A DNA stretch of 64,000 nucleotides from Elusimicrobiota bacterium (GTDB lineage Bacteria; Elusimicrobiota; Elusimicrobia; UBA1565; UBA9628): positions 383,587-447,586 of the forward strand of contig CP096137.1 of the NCBI GenBank assembly GCA_023213235.1. The letters run 5' to 3'. Both the position numbers and the translations under genes were made by a program. This document shows, piece after piece, positions 36,060-44,789 of this stretch. A model generated the notes under the pieces. The model worked only from the letters and a program-made list of their open reading frames with translations, made no database searches and was not told the origin of the DNA. Numbering within the stretch: position 1 is the first letter of the stretch; each line of letters opens with the position of its first letter.

Positions 36060-37216
36060 CAGTAGCCGGTGAAGAACGGCGCCGCGTCCTTCGGTCCCGC
36101 CGGGTAGGCTTCGTCGCGGAAGCGGGCCGCGAGCGCCGCGGGCTGCTTGTCCTTGACGCGCGCGTACGTCTCGCGCGCCAGGGCGCTCTTTCCGGCCGCG
36201 TCGTAGAGATTACCGGTGCGCAGCAGGACCCAGTCCTTCATGCCGCGCGGGTGCGGCAGCGAGTCGAGCGCTCCGAGCCAGGCCGCCGCGTCGCCCGGCC
36301 GTCCCTGGAGCAGGCGCGCCTCGGCGGCGCGGTACAGCGCCCACGCGCGCGCGGGGGTCCGGACGGACGGGTGCAGGGTCTTGATCCAGGCGCCGTCGGG
36401 GTCGGCGAGGCGCACCGCGGCCTCGTACTCGCGGCGGCGCACCGCGACGTACGCGCGGCGCAGGCGGTAGACCGGATTGCGCGGGTAGCGCGCGCACAGC
36501 TCGACGAGCAGCTCGTCGGCCTTCACCCAGCCGGCCTCGTCGTCTTTGGAGAGGATCGTCGCGAGCACCGAGCGGGCCTCCATGCGCGAGACGCCCGTCG
36601 ACTCGGCCACGCTCCACAGCTCTTTGAGGCCGAGCTCGCGGTCGGGTCCTTCCCCGACCAGAAGGAAGGCGAACGGGCGGGCGCCCGCGGGCATGCGCGC
36701 GGCGAAGTAATGGTACATGCCCATGCCGAGCCGCGCGTCGGTCAGCGCCGGATCGAGCGCCAGCGCCTTCTTCAGGTGCTTGACCGCCGCCGCGCCGTCG
36801 GGCAGGGCGCGCATGAACTTGCGCTGGCCCGCGGCGGCGCGCGAGCGGAAGCCGAGCGAGGCGCCGAGGTAGTAGTGCCCCTCGGCGGGGCTCGTCTTGA
36901 TCAGCGCGCGGGACAGCCGCTCGGCGGCCTCGTTGTCGGCCTCGAAGGCGCGCAGCGTCTCCGTCGAGCGCATGCCTTCCGCGATCCAGCGCTGGTAGGA
37001 GGAGATCCCGCGGTAGAACACTCCGGCCGGGTGCTCCGGCCGCTTGGCCGCGAGCGCCTCGGAGGCCGCGCGCGCCTCGTCGAAGTCCATCCCGTAAAAG
37101 AGGTCGACGACGCCGGCCAGCTCGCGCTCGATCTCGGGCGGGGCCGCGGGCGCGGGAAGGGCCAAGGCGAGCAGCAGCGGCCAGGGGGCATGGGCAAAGA
37201 TATATAATCGTCCCAT
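36059..37216 (-). CDS. Secreted or membrane-anchored TPR protein
   Basis: 385 residues from ATG 37216; MGRLYIFAHAPWPLLLALALP is a plausible signal peptide. TPR-like helices run through the rest (RYPRNPVYRLRRAYVAVRRRE, LRTGNLYDAAGKSALARETY). Upstream ATGs are not used because the divergent cbiX gene occupies that DNA. Its start codon and that of cbiX share CATG. Function unknown. Confidence 0.72.
   Translation of the reverse strand: MGRLYIFAHAPWPLLLALALPAPAAPPEIERELAGVVDLFYGMDFDEARAASEALAAKRPEHPAGVFYRGISSYQRWIAEGMRSTETLRAFEADNEAAERLSRALIKTSPAEGHYYLGASLGFRSRAAAGQRKFMRALPDGAAAVKHLKKALALDPALTDARLGMGMYHYFAARMPAGARPFAFLLVGEGPDRELGLKELWSVAESTGVSRMEARSVLATILSKDDEAGWVKADELLVELCARYPRNPVYRLRRAYVAVRRREYEAAVRLADPDGAWIKTLHPSVRTPARAWALYRAAEARLLQGRPGDAAAWLGALDSLPHPRGMKDWVLLRTGNLYDAAGKSALARETYARVKDKQPAALAARFRDEAYPAGPKDAAPFFTGY
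37203..37208 (+). promoter_or_regulatory. -10 box of the cbiX-like gene
   Basis: TATAAT ends 6 nt before the ATG at 37215. It lies inside the first codons of the divergent TPR gene. Confidence 0.65.
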
Positions 37217-37739
37217 GGCGAACATAGAGGCGGTCGTGCTCATCGGTCACGGCGGAACGGCGTCCGACACCCCGAAGGCGGCGGTCGGGGAACTCAAGAG
37301 GCTCGAATCCGAGCGTCAGGCGCGGCGCGAGGCGCAGATGAGCCCGCGCGAGGCCGAGCTCGACAAGCTCGTGCGCGAGTGGCCGCGGACGCCCGAGACC
37401 GACGCCTACAAATACGGCGTCGAGGAGATCGCGCGCGCCCTGGAGCCCAAGCTCGGCGGCCGCCGCCTGGTGACCGCCTACAACGAGTTCTGCGCGCCGT
37501 CCGTCGAGGACGCGATCGACGGGCTCGTCGCCGAGGGCTACAAGAAGATCAGCCTGATCTCGACGATGTTCACGCGCGGCGGCATCCACGCCGAATGCGA
37601 GATCCCGGGCATCGTGCTCGCCGCGAGCAAGAAGCACCCCGGCGTCGTGATCGAGTACGCGTGGCCCTTCGACGCGGATTTCATCGCGAGCTTCCTCGCC
37701 TCCCAGCTGGGGCGCGTCCTGTCCCCGGCCAAGTCCTGA
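37215..37739 (+). CDS. CbiX/SirB-like cobalt or iron chelatase family protein
   Basis: 174 residues. VVLIGHGGTASD holds the first metal-binding His and TRGGIHAECEIPG the second, as in sirohydrochlorin chelatases. Single-domain length is above CbiXS and below class II chelatases. No other cobalamin gene is in the window, so the substrate is not certain. A strong terminator follows. Confidence 0.75.
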   Translation: MANIEAVVLIGHGGTASDTPKAAVGELKRLESERQARREAQMSPREAELDKLVREWPRTPETDAYKYGVEEIARALEPKLGGRRLVTAYNEFCAPSVEDAIDGLVAEGYKKISLISTMFTRGGIHAECEIPGIVLAASKKHPGVVIEYAWPFDADFIASFLASQLGRVLSPAKS

Positions 37740-37752
37740 GAGGCTTCGCCGC

Positions 37753-37790
37753 GGCCCCCGTCCCCCGGAAGGGGGCGGGGGCCTTTTTGC
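37753..37790 (+). terminator. Rho-independent terminator
   Basis: GGCCCCCGTCCCCC pairs with GGGGGCGGGGGCC around a GGAA loop, then TTTTTG. Placed between the chelatase-like gene and ndk. Confidence 0.85.
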
Positions 37791-37802
37791 TAAGATACGC
37801 CC

Positions 37803-38261
37803 ATGGCCATCGAACAAACCCTCATCCTCATCAAGCCGGACGGCGCCCACCGCAAGCTGACCGGCCTCACCATCGACCGCCTCGACGCCACCGGCCTCGA
37901 GATGGTCGGCGCGAAGATGATCGTCGTCACCGACAAGCTCGCGCGCGACCACTACGCCGGCCTCAAGGACAAGCCGTTCTTCGAGGACCTGATCAAGTAC
38001 ATCCGCGGCGGCTACCACGACATCAAGGACAGCCGCATCCTCGCCCTGTGCTACCGCGGCGAGAACGCGATCAAGGCCGTCCGCGCCGTCGCCGGCGCCA
38101 CGAACCCGGAGCAGGCCGCTCCCGGCACCATCCGCGGCTCCTTCGGGCGCATGAACAGCGTCACCAAGCAGTTCGAGAACGTGATCCACGCTTCCTCCGA
38201 CCCGGCGGACGCGGCCCGCGAGGTCGCCCTCTGGTTCAAGAAAGAAGAGATCATTCCCTAA
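37803..38261 (+). CDS. ndk: Nucleoside diphosphate kinase
   Basis: 152 residues. EQTLILIKPDGAHRKL, GTIRGSFGRM and NVIHASSDPADA (phospho-His) are complete. Balances NTP pools. TAAGAT (37791-37796) ends 6 nt before the ATG and no Shine-Dalgarno is seen. Confidence 0.95.
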   Translation: MAIEQTLILIKPDGAHRKLTGLTIDRLDATGLEMVGAKMIVVTDKLARDHYAGLKDKPFFEDLIKYIRGGYHDIKDSRILALCYRGENAIKAVRAVAGATNPEQAAPGTIRGSFGRMNSVTKQFENVIHASSDPADAAREVALWFKKEEIIP

Positions 38262-38268
38262 TAAGCCC

Positions 38269-39216
38269 ATGATCAAAGCGGTCCTGCTCGTCGCCGGTCT
38301 CTCCCTCGGGGCCGCCGCCGCGCCGGCGCCCGTGAAGCCCGCGGCGGCCAAGCCCGCCGCGGGCCCTTCTTTGCCCGGCGAGCCCGTCGAGCTCAAGACC
38401 GTCGACGGCTGGACGCTGAAGGCGACGTTCGCGCCGTCGGTGCCCGGCAAGATGACCTTGCTGCTGCTGCACGGCACGGGCCAGCGCAAGGAAGACTGGA
38501 AGCGCCTCGCGTTCCCGCTGACGCGCGCGGGCTACGGCGTGCTGGCCGTCGACCTGCGCGGCCACGGCGACAGCCGCACGGCGCCCTCCGGCGAGGAGAT
38601 CACCTACAAGAAGCTGAAGGCGACCCCCGCGCAGAACGACTTCGCCGACATGTCGCGCGACGCGGAGGCCGCGGTCGCCTGGCTCGCCGGCCAGGGCGTG
38701 CCCGAGGACTCGATCGGCCTCATCGGCGCCGAGGTGGGCGGCTCGATCGCGATCCGCTACGCGGCGACGCACTCGAAGGTTCCGCTCGTCGTGATGCTTT
38801 CTCCCGGCATGCGCTGGCAGGAGGTGCTGACGCCGAACGCCCTTCGCGCCTTGAAGCGCGCGATCCCGACGCCGGTGCTCATGGTCTACTCCGAGGCCGA
38901 CAAGCGCTCCTCGAAGGAGGTGCCGATCCTCTACGCGTTCGCCAAGGCCGCCGTCGGCCCGCGCCACGTGACCCTCGTCTCCGTCCCGCAGGAGCGCGGC
39001 ACGCGCATGTTCCGCGCCCAGCGCCACCTCGTCGGCCAGGTCATCGACTGGCTCGGCGACCCGATCCAGCCCGAAGGCGTCGAGCTCTCCACGGCCCCGC
39101 TGCAGGGCGGCACGACGAGCTCGTTCATGCGCCGCGAGATCCAGGACAAGACTTTGATCGACGACACCGGCACGCCGGCGCCGGCGCTCGGCCCGGCCGA
39201 CGACGCCGACGACTAG
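38269..39216 (+). CDS. Secreted alpha/beta-hydrolase-fold protein lacking the usual Ser nucleophile
   Basis: 315 residues with signal peptide ending near AAAAP. LLLLHGTGQRKEDW is the oxyanion loop and DLRGHGDSRTA follows. The nucleophile elbow, normally GxSxGG, reads LIGAEVGGSIA, with Glu at the Ser position. It may be a non-catalytic or altered relative. A 40-residue disordered tail ends in DDADD. Starts 7 nt after ndk and is followed one base later by murQ. Confidence 0.75.
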   Translation: MIKAVLLVAGLSLGAAAAPAPVKPAAAKPAAGPSLPGEPVELKTVDGWTLKATFAPSVPGKMTLLLLHGTGQRKEDWKRLAFPLTRAGYGVLAVDLRGHGDSRTAPSGEEITYKKLKATPAQNDFADMSRDAEAAVAWLAGQGVPEDSIGLIGAEVGGSIAIRYAATHSKVPLVVMLSPGMRWQEVLTPNALRALKRAIPTPVLMVYSEADKRSSKEVPILYAFAKAAVGPRHVTLVSVPQERGTRMFRAQRHLVGQVIDWLGDPIQPEGVELSTAPLQGGTTSSFMRREIQDKTLIDDTGTPAPALGPADDADD

Positions 39217-39217
39217 A

Positions 39218-40122
39218 GTGGGTCGGCTCCTTTCGGCGCGCGCGTACGCGAAGCTCCCGACGGAGCAGGCCAATCCGCGCACGCGCGACATCGACCGCAA
39301 GGACGCGCTCGGCATCGTCCGGCTGATCACCGCCGAGGACCGGCTCGTCCCGCTCGCCGTCGCGAAGGTCGCCCCGGCGATCGCGCGCGGCGTGGACGCT
39401 CTGGCGAAAACCCTGGCCTCGGGCGGCTCCGTTCTCCTGCTCGGCGCGGGCACGAGCGGCCGCATGGCCGTGCTTGAGGCGGCCGAGTGCCCGCCGACTT
39501 TCAACACGACTCCGCGCCAGATTCGCGGGATAATCGCCGGCGGCAAGTCCTCGATGTTCCGCGCGAAGGAAGGCGCCGAGGACAGCCCCGCCCTCGGCCG
39601 CGCCGCCGCCTCCTCCGTGCGGAGGGGGACTGCCTGATCGGCGTCGCCGCGAGCGGCGTCACGCCCTTCGTGCGCGCCGCGATCGCCGAGGGCCGCCGCC
39701 GCGGCGCGACGACCATGCTCGTGACCTCGAACGCGAACCACACCGGCTGCCGCCCCGACATCGTGATCGCCCCGCTCGTCGGTCCCGAGGTCGTCACCGG
39801 CTCGACGCGCCTGAAGGCGGGCACCGCGGCCAAGCTCGCTCTCAACGCCCTGACGACGGGTGCCATGATCCGCGTCGGCAAGGTCTACGATCACTGGATG
39901 GTCGACCTGCGCCCGACGAACCGCAAACTGCGCCTGCGGGCGGGGCGCATCATCTCCGACCTCGGCGGCGTCTCCGCCAAGCGCGCCGACGCGCTGCTGC
40001 GCGCCTCGGGCGGAAAGGTCAAGGCCGCCGTCGTCATGGCGAAGCTCGGCGTCGACGCCGGTACGGCGCGCCGCCTGCTCGCGGCCGCCGGCGACAAGCT
40101 GCGTCCCATTCTGGAGGGCTGA
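39218..40122 (+). CDS. murQ: N-acetylmuramic acid 6-phosphate etherase, one frameshift
   Basis: About 302 residues from GTG 39218. EQANPRTRDIDRKDALGIV, LLLGAGTSGRMAVLEAAECPPTF, GVAASGVTPFV and GSTRLKAGTAAKLALN are MurQ hallmarks. A missing G at run 39624-39628 breaks the frame between SSVR and GDCLIG. MurQ turns MurNAc-6-P into GlcNAc-6-P and lactate. It pairs functionally with the NagZ-like and NamZ genes at 56-60 kb. Stop overlaps the next start (TGATG). Confidence 0.88.
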
Positions 40123-41129
40123 TGAAGGGCAAGGTTCAGATCGAGACGGTGTCGTCCATCGTCCTTAAGGACAATCCGCTCGGCGACCCGCGCCGGCGCG
40201 ACATCCCGGTCTACCTGCCGCCGTCCTACGGGACCACGCGCGGGCGCCGCTACCCCGTCCTCTACTACCTTCCGGGCTTCACCGGCACCTCTCGCGGCAC
40301 CCTCAACTACAACCCGTGGAAGGAGAACATCGCCGAGCGCTTCGACCGCCTTATCGAAGAAGGCAAATCTCCGGAGGCCATCCTCGTCATCGCCGACGGC
40401 TTCACCGCGTACGGCGGCTCGCAGTACCTGAACTCGACGGCCACCGGCCGCTACGAGGACTTCCTCGTCTACGAGGTCGTCGGTTACATCGACGACAAGC
40501 ACTCGACGGTCCGCCACCCCGAGGGCCGGGCCGTCATCGGCAAGTCTTCCGGCGGCTTCGGCGCGCTCAGCGTCGCGACGCGCCACCCCGAGACCTTCCT
40601 GCACGTCGTCTCGCACTCCGGCGACATGGGCTTCGACGCGTGCTACGTCTCCGACTTCTACAAGTTCGTCGGCGCGCTCGAAAAATACGACGGCTCGCCG
40701 GCGAAGCTGCTCGCGGCCTTCAAGGCCTCGCGCACGAAGGACGGCTTCGACCACGGCGCGATCAACACGTTCGCGATGGCCGCCTGCTACTCGCCCAACG
40801 AGAAGTCTCCGTTCGGCTTCGACCTGCCGTGCGACCCGCGCACCGGCGAGCTGATCCCGGCCGTCTGGAAGCGCTGGCTCGCCCACGATCCGGTCCACAC
40901 GGCCGCCAAGAACGCCGGCGTCCTGCGCCGCATGAAGACCCTGTGGTTCGACGCGGGGACGAAGGATGAGTTCTACCTGCACTTGGGAGCCCGGCGTTTC
41001 TCAGACGCGCTCAAGGCCGCGAAGGTGCGCCACACCTACGAGGAGCACGACAAGGGCCACTTCGACATGGCCGAGCGTCTCGACAAGTCCCTGCCGCTGC
41101 TCGCCTCCCGCGCGCGCCGCATCGGCTGA
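40122..41129 (+). CDS. Putative esterase (esterase D/Fes-like alpha/beta hydrolase)
   Basis: 335 residues. IPVYLPPSYG and YPVLYYLPGFTGTS open the fold; VIGKSSGGFGALSV holds the nucleophile Ser near residue 141; acid and His appear in FDAGTKDEF and EHDKGHFDMAER. No signal peptide. Probably cytoplasmic; substrate unknown. Translationally coupled to murQ. Confidence 0.82.
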   Translation: MKGKVQIETVSSIVLKDNPLGDPRRRDIPVYLPPSYGTTRGRRYPVLYYLPGFTGTSRGTLNYNPWKENIAERFDRLIEEGKSPEAILVIADGFTAYGGSQYLNSTATGRYEDFLVYEVVGYIDDKHSTVRHPEGRAVIGKSSGGFGALSVATRHPETFLHVVSHSGDMGFDACYVSDFYKFVGALEKYDGSPAKLLAAFKASRTKDGFDHGAINTFAMAACYSPNEKSPFGFDLPCDPRTGELIPAVWKRWLAHDPVHTAAKNAGVLRRMKTLWFDAGTKDEFYLHLGARRFSDALKAAKVRHTYEEHDKGHFDMAERLDKSLPLLASRARRIG

Positions 41130-41144
41130 GCCGTTTTCCGGGTC

Positions 41145-41172
41145 TTGACGAATTCCGGAATCCGGCTATACT
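41145..41172 (+). promoter_or_regulatory. Promoter of the 41.2-kb structured RNA
   Basis: TTGACG (41145-41150), 16-nt spacer, TATACT (41167-41172). Confidence 0.75.
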
Positions 41173-41176
41173 TCAA

Positions 41177-41388
41177 TCGGTCACGGACGTGCGCCCACCC
41201 CTCGGCGCTATTTCGTGGCTTCGTTTTTTCCGGTGAACCGATGATAAACAAACAACGTTTGAAAATGAGCCCTGCCCTCGGATGGACCGCCTGCGGTCCG
41301 TCCCGCGGCCTGGAGGTTTCCGTCTAACCGCGCAGAAACGGCGCGCATCGACGGAGCCCCGGGCCCAAAAGCCCGGGGCTCTTCGTTT
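41177..41388 (+). ncRNA. Structured RNA (small RNA or leader), unassigned
   Basis: The RNA would start where ATCGGT begins to pair with ACCGAT (41237-41242), closing a hairpin. A second perfect hairpin GGACCGC/GCGGTCC lies near 41283-41298. It ends in a GC-rich terminator with loop CCAAAA (about 41353-41388). No ORF with a usable start fits. It could be a stand-alone RNA or a leader that attenuates the small ORF downstream. Confidence 0.5.
41353..41388 (+). terminator. Rho-independent terminator or attenuator
   Basis: GAGCCCCGGGC pairs with GCCCGGGGCTC, followed by TTCGTTTT. Lies between the structured RNA and the small basic ORF. Confidence 0.75.
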
Positions 41389-41424
41389 TGGGGATATCGG
41401 ACAGACGCAAGGAGGTGATCCGAA

Positions 41425-41577
41425 GTGAGAAAGAAGCACCGCAAGCAGAGGGGCGTGTCCGCCCTCGACGTGGCGCTGGAGGCGTGCCGGGCTATTCTCC
41501 CGTCCGACCTCCGGCCCAAGCCGGACATCCGGCGCGCGACCGTGCTGGCCCGGTTCGCCGTCGCGATGACGAAGTAA
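41425..41577 (+). CDS. 50-residue basic protein with an extended Shine-Dalgarno
   Basis: GTG 41425 to TAA 41577: starts VRKKHRKQRGVSALDVALEA, very basic at the N-terminus, with a helical middle. The 13 bases AAGGAGGTGATCC just upstream are the full complement of the 16S rRNA 3' tail, a far stronger site than any other gene here has. GC and codon use match the genome. No homologue recognised. A terminator follows directly. Confidence 0.6.
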   Translation: MRKKHRKQRGVSALDVALEACRAILPSDLRPKPDIRRATVLARFAVAMTK

Positions 41578-41616
41578 GCGAGCCTCCGCGGACGCGCGGG
41601 GGCTCGCCGTTTTTCA
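41578..41616 (+). terminator. Rho-independent terminator
   Basis: GCGAGCC pairs with GGCTCGC, then CGTTTTT. It lies between the small ORF and the convergent adenine deaminase stop. Confidence 0.75.
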
Positions 41617-42609
41617 GGGTGCGAGCGCGGCGATGTCGGCCAAGTGCCGGTCCTTCTCGGCGGGGGAGAGCCAGGACGACAGGAAGGAGTTCTTCGCGAT
41701 CAGCCTGAGCTCGTCGTCGGTCAGGCGCAGCGCCCGCGCGGTCTCGGCGTAGTTCTCGCCGGCGTAGCCGCCGAAGTAGGCGGGGTCGTCGGAGTTGATC
41801 GAGGCGCGCAGGTCCTTGCCGAGCATCGCGCGCAGGGGATGGTCCTCGAGGCGGTCGACGACGCGCAGCCTCACGTTCGACAGCGGGCACACCGTCAGCG
41901 GGATCTGCTCGGCGGCCAGGCGCGCGACGACGTTCGCGTCCTCGAGACAGCGGACGCCGTGGTCGATCCGTTCCACCTTCAGAAGGTCCAACGCCTCGGA
42001 GATGTAGCGCGGCGGACCTTCCTCGCCGGCGTGGGCCGTCGCCTTGAGGCCGGCGGCGCGGGCCTTCGCGAACACGCGTTGGAACAGCGACGGCGGGCGG
42101 TTCTTCTCCGAGGAGTCGAGGCCGACGCCGTCGATGCCGCCCACCGGCAGGGCCTCGGCGAGCGTCTTCTCCGCGTCGGTCTCGTCGAGGTGGCGCAGGA
42201 AGCAAAGGATCAGTTTCGACGTGATCCCAAGCTCCTTCTCGGCGCGAGCACGGGCGCGGTTTAGACCTTTCAGGACTTCGGCGTAGGGGACGCCGCGGCC
42301 GGTGTGCGTCTGCGGATCGAAGAACATTTCAACGTGCCGGACATTCATGGGAGCGACCTTCGTGAAATACGCCCAGCATAGATCATGGAAATCCTGCTCA
42401 TTCACGAGGACCGCGGCTCCCTCGTAGTAGATGTCGAGAAAGGTCTGGAGATTCGTGAACGCGTAGGCGGCCCGAACTGTCTCGACGGAGCCGAAGCGCA
42501 GCTTGACGCCGTTGCGCCGCGCCAGCTCGAACATGAGCTCGGGCTCGAGCGTGCCCTCGATGTGGAGGTGCAGCTCCGCCTTCGGCAGCCGCGCGGCGAA
42601 GGCGCTCAT
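41614..42609 (-). CDS. Adenine deaminase (adenosine deaminase superfamily)
   Basis: 331 residues from ATG 42609. KAELHLHIEGT binds Zn; FDPQTHTGRGV, LIAKNS, HAGEEGPP (His/Glu), RIDHGVRCLED and NSDDPAYFGGY complete the site. The FDPQ.HT and SDDPAYFGGY motifs point to the adenine-specific (Aah1-like) branch rather than adenosine. Purine salvage. In the raw sequence the PDZ protein upstream reads straight into this gene in frame; a one-base change in a C run would separate them with an ATGA overlap. Confidence 0.85.
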   Translation of the reverse strand: MSAFAARLPKAELHLHIEGTLEPELMFELARRNGVKLRFGSVETVRAAYAFTNLQTFLDIYYEGAAVLVNEQDFHDLCWAYFTKVAPMNVRHVEMFFDPQTHTGRGVPYAEVLKGLNRARARAEKELGITSKLILCFLRHLDETDAEKTLAEALPVGGIDGVGLDSSEKNRPPSLFQRVFAKARAAGLKATAHAGEEGPPRYISEALDLLKVERIDHGVRCLEDANVVARLAAEQIPLTVCPLSNVRLRVVDRLEDHPLRAMLGKDLRASINSDDPAYFGGYAGENYAETARALRLTDDELRLIAKNSFLSSWLSPAEKDRHLADIAALAP

Positions 42610-44789
42610 TTTCCTTCGGGGGAGCCGAAGCTCGGCGTAGCGGCTGCGGCCGAAGAAGGCGGCGCGCAGGCGGATCGTGGGCTTCTTCGCGGCGCGCTCG
42701 GCGGCGACGGCGGCGGTCAGGTCGGCGAGCGAGGCGAGCGGCTTGCCGGCGGCCTCGGTCAGCAGCGCCGTCGGCGCGAAGCCCGCGACGGCGGCCGGGC
42801 TGCCGGACTCGACGTCGTAGACGAGCAGGCCCTTGAAGCCGGGCTTCAGCTTCAGCAGGCGGCGCACGTCGTCGGTGATTTCTTTGACCGTGAGGCCGAG
42901 GCCCTTGTCGACGTGTTTCGGCGCGCTCTCGACGTCGAGAGGGCTCTCGACGAGCTCGGCCTCGCCGGCGAGCTGGTCGGCGCCGCGCGCCCAGAAAACG
43001 GAGACCTTGGTGCCCGCCTGCAGGCGCGAGAGCGCCGCGTCGAGGCCGGTCTGCGGGCGCTTGAACCAGTCGATCAGTCCGCCCGAGCCGAGCGGCGAGT
43101 AGCGGCTCTTCGGCTTGACGGTGACCTCGTCGCTCTTGCCGGCCTCGCGCAGGCGCAGGATCACGTCGCCGGGCTTGAGCCCGAGCTTGGCGGCCGGCGA
43201 GCCCGGCAGGACGGCGTTGACGAGCTGGCCGACCGAGCCGTCCTGCGTCGGGCCGGCGACGCCGAGCAGGCGCGAGAGGTCCGCCGTGAGATCCTGGGTC
43301 TCGACGCCGAGCCACGGGCGGCGCTTGTTCTCGAGGACGGAGCGGGGGCGCACCGCGGCGTCGACGAGGGCGGCCTCGGGGCCGGACAGCTCGCGGACGA
43401 GCTCGTCGAGGGGTGCAGCGCCAGCAGCGGCGTCGGCACGCGCCAGGAGTCGCGGTCGACGACGTTCTCGTAGCGCGCCTCCTCGACGATGACGGCGAAG
43501 GGCAGCCCGTCGAGGCCGCAGAGCAGGGTCCCGCGCTCGGAGGCCGCGCGCGGCTTGCGGCGCAGGGACTCCTTGTAGGAGTAGCTCCAGCCGTCGAGGC
43601 GGTCGGCGAACGAGCGCACGCGCAGGGACTCGCCGGAGAGGCGCGGCTCGACGGCGAGCATGAGCTCGTCGTCTGCCGTCTCTTTTCCGCCGCCGAGGGC
43701 GGGGCCCGCGTCGTCGGAGGCGAGCAGCCAGCCTTCGTAGGGGCCCTTGAGGACGCCGACGAAGCGGGCCGGGGTCGCCTTGCCGCCGCGCACGAGCTCG
43801 ACGCTCTCGAGGCGCTGGACGAGCGCGGGGGACAGGCGCGTGGGAACGAACAGGCGGCCGCCGCCGACGGGGAGGGCGACGTCGACGCGCGTCTTCACCT
43901 GCCGCTCGCGGTCCTCGTCGCTCGACGCGAGCGAAAGCCCGTACAGGCCGACGGCGTCGACGGCCTCGGGGCGGAACCGCAGGCGCGCGACGGCCAGCGC
44001 GCCGGAGGCGCGCTTCTCGGCCTCGCGCCGCGCGCGCAGGAAGTCCTCCCACGGCAGGGCCGCCTTGCGCGCGGACTCCGGGTCGACGAGCTCGTCATCC
44101 TCGTCCCAGCCCCGGCCCCGGATCCAGCCGCGCCACGTCGCGCTCGAGTCGAAGAGCATGTCGTACGACTCGTCGAGCCGGGAGTTCGGGGAGGCGGGCG
44201 CGCCGGGACGGTCGAAGGAGCGCAGGAACGGGGCCTCGTTGCGGGGCCGCGGCTTGCTCCAGGCGGAGACCGAGACGCGCGAGTCGGGGGCGCGCGCGGA
44301 GAGGCGCGCCGAGAAACCCTTCTCAGGCACCGTGAAAGGGGCGCGCGCGGGCAGGGGCGCGTCCTCGAGGCCCTCGGCCTTCAGCCAGACCATCCCGCCG
44401 CGGCGCGAGACGCCCCACGGCCGGGCCGGGTGCTCGCGGCCGTCGGCGTCCACGGCCGTCAAGCGCTCGAGGTGCTCGACGTCGTAGTCGCCGAGGCCCG
44501 CGGCGAAAAAGCCGCCGGAGGCGCGGGCGCCCTGCAGGCGGGCCGACTGGCGGTTCTGCCACATCTCGTCGGCGCCGTAGCTCGAGCGCGTCTTCCACCA
44601 GCGGTTCTGGTCGACGCCGGAGGCGGGGTCGTAAGGAGCGAACCGGAAGCGCAGCTCGACGAAGCCCTTCCGGGCCGATTCCACCAGCGCCGCGCGCGTC
44701 TCGGGCGGCACGCTCCAGTAATTCGTCGAGTCGCCAGCGAGCGAGCCGACGAGCGACACGGCGGCCACCGCCGCCCCGAGCGGGTTCAC
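42606..44789 (-). CDS. Envelope protein with tandem PDZ domains, one frameshift
   Basis: About 730 residues from GTG 44789, which overlaps the htrA stop. The signal-like start is VNPLGAAVAAVSLVGSLAG. Residues 1-450 are a region I do not recognise. A base is missing at G run 43410-43413. The C-terminal part has two PDZ-like units (RPWLGVETQDL...GSPAAKLGLKPGDVILRL and GLGLTVKEITDDVRRLL...GSPAAVAGF). No protease triad. It probably works beside the HtrA protease encoded just upstream. Confidence 0.68.
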
